A stretch of DNA of 15,162 nt from CAZOSF01 sp964582415 (lineage in GTDB: Bacteria > Bacteroidota > Bacteroidia > Flavobacteriales > Flavobacteriaceae), in contig CAZOSF010000057.1 in assembly GCA_964582415.1 (NCBI GenBank), positions 1 to 15,162 on the forward strand, read 5' to 3'. Of this stretch, positions 7,043 to 13,265 are shown one piece after another. The notes under the pieces are model-generated. The model saw only the letters and a program-made list of their open reading frames with translations, was not told the DNA's origin and ran no database searches. The position numbers and the translations under genes are program-made. How positions within the stretch are numbered: position 1 is the stretch's first letter; the number at the start of each line of letters is the position of its first letter.

Positions 7043-8136
7043 AGTATCTATCCGAATATAGAAACCTCGAGGCAACAAAGCATTATTTAGACCTCATCGA
7101 AAACAAGGTGACCAGAACCTGGAACATCATGGAAATCTGTGGGGGTCAGACCCATAGTTTGGTTCGGAACGGAATTCTGGAGTTGTTGCCCAAAGAGGTA
7201 CAAATGATTCATGGTCCAGGATGTCCCGTGTGCGTTACTCCCATTAGCCTAATCGATAAGGCCATTGCCTTAATGGAAAAGGGAGTCATAGTGTGTTCCT
7301 TTGGTGATATGATTCGAGTCCCTGGAAGCAAGAAGAGTTTACTCCAGGCCAAGGCCGATGGCGGCGACCTTAGAATATTGTATTCACCTTTGGAAGCTGT
7401 GTCTATTGCAAAACAAAACCCAGATAAGGAAGTTGTCTTTTTTGCCGTTGGCTTTGAAACCACGGCCCCTGCCAATGCCCTTTCTGTATTACACGCAGAG
7501 AAAGAAGGCGTTACCAATTATTCCATCTTGGTATCCCATGTGCTGGTGCCTCCTGCCATGGAAGCAATATTGAGCGATGAATTTTGCAACATCAATGCTT
7601 TTCTTGGGGCTGGCCATGTTTGTGCCATCATGGGGTATGAAGAATACCTCCCCCTCAGTGAAAAATATCGGATACCAATTGTCGTAACAGGCTTCGAACC
7701 TTTAGATTTAGTGCAGGGAATTTATCAAGCGGTTTGCCAATTGGAAGTAGGTCGCGCCGAAGTAGAAAACCAATATGCCCGTGTGGTGAAAAAAGAAGGA
7801 AATACCGCTGCCAAAGAAGTAATTTCAAAGGTTTTTGAAGTGGGCGATCGTGAATGGCGGGGAATTGGTGAAATCCCGAACAGTGGTTATCGAATTGCCA
7901 AGGCATATAGACACTATGATGCGGAATCCAAATTCAATATCGATGGCACAACTACCCTTCAAAACTCTGAGTGTATTGCGGGTGATATTTTAAAAGGCAT
8001 CAAAAAACCCTTTGAATGTCCAGCTTTTGGAAAAACATGCAGTCCTTCGAATCCGCTGGGAGCCCCAATGGTTTCCTCTGAAGGGGCCTGTGCCGCCTAT
8101 TTCCATTTCACCACCAACGAAAAAATTGAACTATGA
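7039..8136 (+). CDS. hypD: HypD, FeS scaffold for Fe(CN)2CO assembly
   Basis: HypD works with HypC as the platform on which the Fe(CN)2CO moiety is built before transfer to the large subunit. It has 365 residues, the normal length. C34 in ICGGQTH and C62/C65 in GPGCPVCVTP are the conserved N-terminal cysteines implicated in Fe binding and thiol redox chemistry. Near the C-terminus ECIAGD, PFECPAFGKTC and SEGACAAYF supply the cysteines of the [4Fe-4S] cluster. It overlaps hypF upstream and hypE downstream, each by the 4-bp ATGA. Its obligate partner HypC is not visible in the window. Confidence 0.97.
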   Translation: MKYLSEYRNLEATKHYLDLIENKVTRTWNIMEICGGQTHSLVRNGILELLPKEVQMIHGPGCPVCVTPISLIDKAIALMEKGVIVCSFGDMIRVPGSKKSLLQAKADGGDLRILYSPLEAVSIAKQNPDKEVVFFAVGFETTAPANALSVLHAEKEGVTNYSILVSHVLVPPAMEAILSDEFCNINAFLGAGHVCAIMGYEEYLPLSEKYRIPIVVTGFEPLDLVQGIYQAVCQLEVGRAEVENQYARVVKKEGNTAAKEVISKVFEVGDREWRGIGEIPNSGYRIAKAYRHYDAESKFNIDGTTTLQNSECIAGDILKGIKKPFECPAFGKTCSPSNPLGAPMVSSEGACAAYFHFTTNEKIEL

Positions 8137-9146
8137 GCAACAGCAATACCATAAATTTGGGACACGGAAGTGGTGGGCAAATGAGTCGCGCCCTTCTCGA
8201 TGAAATCATCTTTAAAACCTTCAGCAATCCTTTACTAGATCAAAAACACGATGGTTCGGTAGTTTCTATGGAAGGAAAACTAGCTTTGTCTACTGATAGT
8301 TTTGTGGTATCTCCTGTTTTCTTCAAAGGGGGAAACATTGGAGAATTGGCCGTGAACGGGACCGTGAATGATGTCGCCATGTGTGGAGGATTGCCTAAGT
8401 ACTTATCCTTAGCGTTTATTGTAGAGGAAGGATTGAAAATGGAAGATTTCATTGCCATCGTAAATTCCATAAAAGCGACCGCCGACACTTGTGGGGTGCA
8501 GATCATCACTGGGGACACGAAAGTGGTGGAAAAAGGCAAGGGAGACAAGATTTTCATCAACACTACCGGAATAGGCCCTGTACATCCAGAAGCCGATATA
8601 TCGATGGAAAATATAAAGATTGGCGATAAAATACTGATCAATGGCACCATTGCACAACACGGAATGGCCATTATGTCGGAACGGGAAGGTTTGGCTTTTG
8701 AAAGCGAAATTAAAAGTGATACTACGCATTTACATTTTATCACCCAGAAACTGCTCGACCGATTTGGAAAGAAGATCCACCTCTTCCGGGATGCTACCCG
8801 GGGTGGGGTGGCCAGTGTTTTGTCGGAAATCGCACTGGATTCTGATAAAGGTATTGCCATTTATGAAAAAGACATTCCATTGGACAAACAAGTAGCAGCC
8901 GCCTGCGAGATTTTAGGATTAGACCCACTATATGTGGCCAATGAAGGTATTTTTCTGGCCATTGTGGATGCTTCCGTGGCAGACGAGGCTTTGAAGGTAA
9001 TGCAAAATGATGAAAAGGGCACGCACTCCCGATGCATAGGTGAGGTAACGGAAGTCAATCCAAAAAAGGTGGTCATGCACAGCGTAATCGGTGGAAAACG
9101 GATCGTGACCCCACTTATCGGGGAACAATTACCACGTATTTGTTAA
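8133..9146 (+). CDS. hypE: HypE, carbamoyl dehydratase giving thiocyanate for the active-site Fe
   Basis: HypE, of the PurM/AIR synthetase fold, accepts a carbamoyl group from HypF on its C-terminal Cys, dehydrates it with ATP to a thiocyanate and passes CN to HypC-HypD. It has 337 residues, the normal length. The glycine-rich N-terminus is LGHGSGGQM, followed by NGTVNDVAMCGG, the ATP-site TGDTKVV and FRDATRGGVASVL. It ends in the diagnostic PRIC, with C337 as carbamoyl acceptor. It starts inside the end of hypD (ATGA overlap). Its TAA lies in a TTAA palindrome that also provides the stop of the convergent transporter gene. Confidence 0.98.
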   Translation: MSNSNTINLGHGSGGQMSRALLDEIIFKTFSNPLLDQKHDGSVVSMEGKLALSTDSFVVSPVFFKGGNIGELAVNGTVNDVAMCGGLPKYLSLAFIVEEGLKMEDFIAIVNSIKATADTCGVQIITGDTKVVEKGKGDKIFINTTGIGPVHPEADISMENIKIGDKILINGTIAQHGMAIMSEREGLAFESEIKSDTTHLHFITQKLLDRFGKKIHLFRDATRGGVASVLSEIALDSDKGIAIYEKDIPLDKQVAAACEILGLDPLYVANEGIFLAIVDASVADEALKVMQNDEKGTHSRCIGEVTEVNPKKVVMHSVIGGKRIVTPLIGEQLPRIC

Positions 9147-9499
9147 TTGGCAAAAATCCAGTACAATCCTACCACAATGGCAATCAAACCAGCGGAAAGG
9201 CGAATACCTTTAAAGAAGTTCTGGTTTTCATGGGTGCTCGAATAATTGGAAAGTGCTCCAATAACCAGTCCAAATGCACTCATAGCAAATAAGGTTCCTG
9301 CCGCAAAACCGATGATATAAAACCAGGAATCCAAGCGGGTTTCGAAACCTAATACGGGGAAGAAAAGTAAAAAATGGGCTACTCCTGCTAAGCCATGTAA
9401 AATCCCAATCGACATCGATGAAAAATAATTTTGCCGGATGGTTTTGGCATGGGTATGGGTATGGTGGTCGTTATGCGAATGTTTGTGTTCGTGGGAATG
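9143..9499 (-). CDS. His-rich UreH/TauE-like membrane protein, probable nickel transporter (N-terminus in gap)
   Basis: 118 C-terminal residues are visible. They open with a His-rich segment (HSHEHKHSHNDHHTHTH, 9 His in 17) and continue with three hydrophobic segments: SIGILHGLAGVAHFLLFFPVLGF, YIIGFAAGTLFAMSAFGLVIG and SAGLIAIVVGLYWIF. The GxxHGLAG motif is typical of UreH/TauE-SafE-like transporters annotated as urease accessory or nickel transport proteins. Such proteins have about 200-240 residues, so around 100 are missing in the gap. A His-rich cytoplasmic loop is common in Ni/Co exporters and importers. Position beside the hyp genes suggests Ni supply to HypA/HypB; substrate and direction are inference. 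It is convergent with hypE and overlaps its stop. Confidence 0.7.
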   Translation of the reverse strand, partial: HSHEHKHSHNDHHTHTHAKTIRQNYFSSMSIGILHGLAGVAHFLLFFPVLGFETRLDSWFYIIGFAAGTLFAMSAFGLVIGALSNYSSTHENQNFFKGIRLSAGLIAIVVGLYWIFAN

Positions 9500-9599
9500 N
9501 NNNNNNNNNNNNNNNNNNNNNNNNNNNNNNNNNNNNNNNNNNNNNNNNNNNNNNNNNNNNNNNNNNNNNNNNNNNNNNNNNNNNNNNNNNNNNNNNNNN
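9500..9599. other. Assembly gap of exactly 100 N
   Basis: A second run of 100 N, again a placeholder length. It removes the N-terminal half and promoter of the His-rich transporter gene, which needs roughly 300 bp or more, so the gap is probably underestimated. The right side resumes just beyond the terminator of the atpDC operon. Confidence 0.95.
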
Positions 9600-9604
9600 T
9601 CCAT

Positions 9605-9640
9605 AAAAAAAGGCCCAAAACCTTTCGGCTATGGACCTTT
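9605..9640 (-). terminator. Rho-independent terminator of the atpD-atpC operon
   Basis: Read on the minus strand, AAAGGTCC and GGGCCTTT pair (one G-U). Inside them CC-GAAA-GG forms a GNRA-type tetraloop, with weaker pairs between the two stems. The 3' arm continues into a run of T (9611-9605). It begins 24 nt after the atpC stop. Confidence 0.8.
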
Positions 9641-9664
9641 AACAAGCAAATAGTTATAATTCTT

Positions 9665-9940
9665 TTAGTCGGCCAGTACGATGACTTTATTGTCGCTCAT
9701 CTGAACTGTTCCACTGGTGATTTCCAAAACCCATTTACCTCCTTCTTGTGTGAATCTCTTTTCGAAATCCTCAGCGATGGTTGGGTTACCAGCAAATTTC
9801 ACCTTCCCTTTTCCCAACAAGGAAACTATAGAAGCGTGGTTATTCAACATTTGAAATTCTCCATTTAACCCAGGTACGGTTACGCTTTCCACTTCCCCTT
9901 TTACCAAGGAGGCCTCTGGAGTTACAATTTCTAAATACAT
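9665..9940 (-). CDS. atpC: ATP synthase F1 epsilon subunit, short form
   Basis: The epsilon subunit sits on the central stalk and couples gamma rotation to the c-ring. This protein has only 91 residues and contains just the N-terminal beta-sandwich domain (MYLEIVTPEASLVKGEVESV, GLNGEFQMLNNHASIVSLL, and a final strand ending NKVIVLAD). The C-terminal two-helix domain of the roughly 130-residue enterobacterial form, which inhibits ATP hydrolysis, is absent. The gene ends cleanly and is followed by a terminator, so this is not a truncation artefact. Short epsilon subunits are usual in Bacteroidota. It follows atpD after 18 nt. Confidence 0.95.
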   Translation of the reverse strand: MYLEIVTPEASLVKGEVESVTVPGLNGEFQMLNNHASIVSLLGKGKVKFAGNPTIAEDFEKRFTQEGGKWVLEITSGTVQMSDNKVIVLAD

Positions 9941-9958
9941 AGCTTCTGTTTAAGATTA

Positions 9959-11464
9959 TTAGGCTTCAGCCAACATTTTTTCTCCAGCTTCGATCGCCTC
10001 TTCGATGGTACCTTTCAAGTTAAAGGCAGCTTCAGGAAGATGATCCAATTCACCATCCATGATCATGTTGAATCCTTTGATGGTATCTTTAATATCTACC
10101 AATACTCCTGGGATACCAGTAAATTGTTCCGCAACGTGGAATGGTTGTGACAAGAAACGCTGTACACGACGTGCACGGCCTACTGCCATTTTATCATCTT
10201 CGGACAATTCTTCCATACCCAAGATAGCAATGATATCTTGAAGTTCTTTATAACGCTGCAACAACTCTTTTACACGTTGTGCACAATCGTAATGTTCTTT
10301 TCCTAGAATGTCTGCGGTAAGGATACGAGAGGTAGAATCCAGAGGATCTACTGCTGGGTAAATTCCCAACTCGGCAATCTTACGGGACAATACGGTAGTT
10401 GCATCCAAGTGGGCAAAGGTAGTTGCCGGTGCAGGGTCAGTCAAGTCATCCGCAGGCACGTAAACCGCCTGTACAGAAGTAATAGATCCTTTCTTGGTTG
10501 AGGTAATACGCTCCTGCATGGCCCCCATCTCGGTAGCCAAGGTAGGTTGGTATCCTACTGCTGAGGGCATACGTCCTAGAAGTGCAGACACCTCAGAACC
10601 TGCTTGGGTAAAACGGAAGATATTATCTACGAAAAATAATACGTCTTTTCCTTGTCCATCTCCTGAGCCATCACGGAAATACTCCGCGATCGTTAGACCA
10701 GAAAGCGCCACACGAGCACGAGCTCCTGGAGGTTCGTTCATCTGTCCGAATACGAAAGTAGCTTTGGATTCCTTCATGGCTTTTTTATCCACTTTGGTCA
10801 AATCCCAACCACCTTCTTCCATAGAGTGAAGGAATTCATCGCCATACTTGATAATTCCAGACTCCAACATCTCACGAAGTAAGTCGTTCCCCTCACGGGT
10901 ACGTTCCCCTACTCCAGCAAACACAGACAAACCACCGTGTCCTTTTGCAATGTTGTTAATCAACTCCTGAATCAATACGGTTTTACCTACTCCAGCACCA
11001 CCGAACAATCCGATCTTTCCTCCTTTTGCATACGGCTCGATCAAATCGATTACCTTAATCCCGGTGAAAAGAACTTCTGTAGAAGTTGAAAGGTCTTCAA
11101 ACCTTGGCGCTTCACGGTGTATAGGAAGGCCGTTTGCTCCAGCTTTTGGTAGATTTCCAATTCCGTCGATAGCATCACCAATTACATTGAAAAGACGTCC
11201 GTATACATCCTCTCCAATCGGCATTTGAATAGGTGCTCCAGTAGCTTTTACTGTAACCCCACGACTCAATCCGTCGGTAGAATCCATAGAGATGGTTCTT
11301 ACGGTGTTTTCACCAATGTGAGACTGTACTTCCAATACTAGAAGATGACCTTTGAATTCAATTTCAAGAGAATCGTAAATCTTTGGAAGTTCAACTCCGC
11401 TTTCGAACTCCACATCCACTACTGGACCGATAACCTGTGAAACTTTTCCTGTAACTTGTGACAT
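9959..11464 (-). CDS. atpD: ATP synthase F1 beta subunit
   Basis: The catalytic subunit of F1Fo ATP synthase, 501 residues. The Walker A motif GGAGVGKT is at residues 155-162 with catalytic K161. Other family signatures are GERTREGNDL, ALLGRMPSAVGYQPTLATEMG and the segment MEELSEDDKMAVGRARRVQR. The start MSQVTGKVSQVIGPVVDVEF is the normal N-terminal beta-barrel. In this window atpD and atpC stand alone without atpA, atpG or the Fo genes, which fits the split ATP synthase operon of Bacteroidota. A TAnnTTTG promoter and a leader hairpin precede it. Confidence 0.98.
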   Translation of the reverse strand: MSQVTGKVSQVIGPVVDVEFESGVELPKIYDSLEIEFKGHLLVLEVQSHIGENTVRTISMDSTDGLSRGVTVKATGAPIQMPIGEDVYGRLFNVIGDAIDGIGNLPKAGANGLPIHREAPRFEDLSTSTEVLFTGIKVIDLIEPYAKGGKIGLFGGAGVGKTVLIQELINNIAKGHGGLSVFAGVGERTREGNDLLREMLESGIIKYGDEFLHSMEEGGWDLTKVDKKAMKESKATFVFGQMNEPPGARARVALSGLTIAEYFRDGSGDGQGKDVLFFVDNIFRFTQAGSEVSALLGRMPSAVGYQPTLATEMGAMQERITSTKKGSITSVQAVYVPADDLTDPAPATTFAHLDATTVLSRKIAELGIYPAVDPLDSTSRILTADILGKEHYDCAQRVKELLQRYKELQDIIAILGMEELSEDDKMAVGRARRVQRFLSQPFHVAEQFTGIPGVLVDIKDTIKGFNMIMDGELDHLPEAAFNLKGTIEEAIEAGEKMLAEA

Positions 11465-11495
11465 TATGCTAAGTGTTTATTTTTTAGTATCCTGA

Positions 11496-11513
11496 AGGGT
11501 GAAAACACACCCT
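11496..11513 (-). other. Hairpin in the atpD 5' leader
   Basis: AGGGTG (11496-11501) and CACCCT (11508-11513) form a perfect 6-bp stem with a 6-nt loop. It lies between the candidate promoter and the atpD start and would be in the 5' untranslated mRNA. There is no following T-run, so it is not a terminator. It could stabilise the message or affect translation; function unknown. Confidence 0.5.
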
Positions 11514-11526
11514 CTAAAAATCGGTG

Positions 11527-11559
11527 CAAAGATATGTTTTTCTGATTAAAAAAATACAA
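11527..11559 (-). promoter_or_regulatory. Bacteroidota-type promoter for atpD-atpC
   Basis: On the minus strand TATCTTTG (11534-11527) fully matches the -7 consensus TAnnTTTG. A TTG (11559-11557) lies 22 bp upstream as the -33 element. Transcription would start near 11520-11523, giving a leader of roughly 57 nt before the atpD ATG. It stands in the 202-bp spacer between atpD and the SGNH hydrolase gene, downstream of that gene's terminator. Confidence 0.7.
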
Positions 11560-11604
11560 TGGTTTTCTGTAATTTTTTTGACAGTCACGATGGATATTGA
11601 GCAA

Positions 11605-11642
11605 ATAAAAAATCCCCTCTAAAACGAAGCCTTAGAGGGGAT
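11605..11642 (-). terminator. Strong rho-independent terminator after the SGNH hydrolase gene
   Basis: ATCCCCTCTAA (11612-11622) and TTAGAGGGGAT (11632-11642) form a perfect 11-bp stem with a 9-nt loop. On the minus strand it is followed by TTTTTATTT. It begins 24 nt after the hydrolase stop and separates that unit from the atpDC promoter. Confidence 0.9.
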
Positions 11643-11666
11643 AGTAAATTGTAAATCTGTTAATTA

Positions 11667-13247
11667 TTAAAGACCCGGTGGGTAAGCAATTACATAATTG
11701 TTTGCTTTCGCAACCTGTCCAGAAGCAATAAAATTGGAACCGTATGTTGCGTCGATCACCTCAAGAATTTTATTAGCCATTAAAGCATTCCCTCTTGCTG
11801 TTAGGTGAATTCCATCCAAACTAACAAGACCTCCAACAACCAAGTCGGTGGTAAGATTGAAATTATCAAAGCTAATACTAGAAGCTGCAGCAGTTTCCAG
11901 TATTCCGTTCAAATCTACAAGACCTAAATTTGATGATGCCGCTACACTTTGAAGTGTTGCGTTGTAGGCATCTGTTGCCGTGATAACGTGCATTGTTTCT
12001 TCGGGTGTAAGCACCCAACGATCTTCCATGGGAAGTGTAATTCCAATCACCGATAACTGTCCAGCCGTTTGAGCTGGCACTCCCAAAGAAACCAAATAGT
12101 CAAAATAACCTTGGTCTAAAGTACCTATTGCTGATGCACTCGGTAAAACCAAATAATCATCTTCCGTAGCCTGTCTGCTTTGCGCGAATTGTGTAGACAA
12201 CAGTTGAGCTGTCAACGCATCCAGACCACCTGCTTGTAACACCTGATTCAATTCTGCCGAGATATTTGGCAAGTTTTCGTCTAAAACGATGACTGGGCTG
12301 GCAGCTGTTTCCGAAAAAACAATAGATCGTTCTGGCACACCCAAGAAAGCAAAAGCTTGGTTCAACGGAGCAAATGTAGCATTCAACAACGGTATCTGTG
12401 GCCCAAAGTCAGGATCGGTAGGATCTAGTGGGGCGTAGGGAACAGTTGTAAAATAAGGCAGACTAGTCACATAGGGTACATTCGCAATTACTCCTTGTGC
12501 TCCATTACTGGTCAATGCGCTAACCATGGTGGTAACCACATTAGCGAAAACAGTAGGGTCGGTAATATCATTAGGCCCGTAGGTTGAAGGATCAAAATTA
12601 CCAGTTTGATCTACTCCGATTCCTCCTGAAGTAGCATACGATAAAACATCATTCCCTCCAATCTCAGAGAGGGTGAAAAAGGTAGGCGCTTGTGCTATTG
12701 CATCTTCTAAAACAGTAGCATTCGGAGATGATGCCATTCGAGCAAAATAGGGATTAGCTTGCCCTAAAGGAACACCCGCTAAATTTCCATAGCCGGGAGC
12801 AAGGAAATGAAAACTTTTAGCGCCTGGAACGCCCATATTGTTATAGGGTCCAGGAATAAGATTCGATACCTCGGTTGTTGGCATTGCCTCTAAAACAGCA
12901 GGGCCAGAACCATTAAAATACAATCTTGGATTTGCGATAACATTTCCTCCCAAGAGCAAACCTCCAACGTTATCACTTGTATAAGGCTGAGTGAATGCAC
13001 CTGTACCTGCCACCGCAAATTGCTGCGAGAGTATCAATGGAAACGAATTGTCTTGTGATGCTATGAATAAACTACCATCGGCAACTCCGGCGGTGATAGA
13101 GGCTCCAATAGCAACATAATTCGATAAATTCGCACTACCTGCAGAAAATTCCACCACCGGTTCGGTCATGTCGTTATTCGAGTCGTCACTCTCACAGGCG
13201 AATAACCCAAGTGCAAGTAGCGATAGTCCTATATATTTGAATTTCAT
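11667..13247 (-). CDS. Surface lipoprotein, SGNH/GDSL-family hydrolase
   Basis: A 526-residue putative esterase or lipase. The signal peptide ends in lipobox LFAC with C18 as the lipidated residue. The next residues ESDD resemble the acidic export signal that sends Bacteroidota lipoproteins to the cell surface. Block I is VAIGASITAG with S50 as nucleophile; the usual GDS is GAS here. Block II fits NMGVPGAKS near G139. Block III is IGGND with N199, and block V SLDGIHLTARGNAL has D478 and H481. About 280 residues lie between blocks III and V, far more than in compact 200-250-residue SGNH enzymes, so there is a large insertion. The gene starts 18 nt after the stop of the TonB-dependent receptor gene, so the two are probably co-transcribed. 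The substrate is unknown. Confidence 0.85.
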   Translation of the reverse strand: MKFKYIGLSLLALGLFACESDDSNNDMTEPVVEFSAGSANLSNYVAIGASITAGVADGSLFIASQDNSFPLILSQQFAVAGTGAFTQPYTSDNVGGLLLGGNVIANPRLYFNGSGPAVLEAMPTTEVSNLIPGPYNNMGVPGAKSFHFLAPGYGNLAGVPLGQANPYFARMASSPNATVLEDAIAQAPTFFTLSEIGGNDVLSYATSGGIGVDQTGNFDPSTYGPNDITDPTVFANVVTTMVSALTSNGAQGVIANVPYVTSLPYFTTVPYAPLDPTDPDFGPQIPLLNATFAPLNQAFAFLGVPERSIVFSETAASPVIVLDENLPNISAELNQVLQAGGLDALTAQLLSTQFAQSRQATEDDYLVLPSASAIGTLDQGYFDYLVSLGVPAQTAGQLSVIGITLPMEDRWVLTPEETMHVITATDAYNATLQSVAASSNLGLVDLNGILETAAASSISFDNFNLTTDLVVGGLVSLDGIHLTARGNALMANKILEVIDATYGSNFIASGQVAKANNYVIAYPPGL

Positions 13248-13265
13248 AGTTTTTGATTTTAATTT

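Noticed and set aside
8240..8860. Minus-strand open frame of 206 codons
   Set aside because: It is fully antisense to hypE, has no recognisable domain and is Ser/Pro-rich as expected for a shadow frame.
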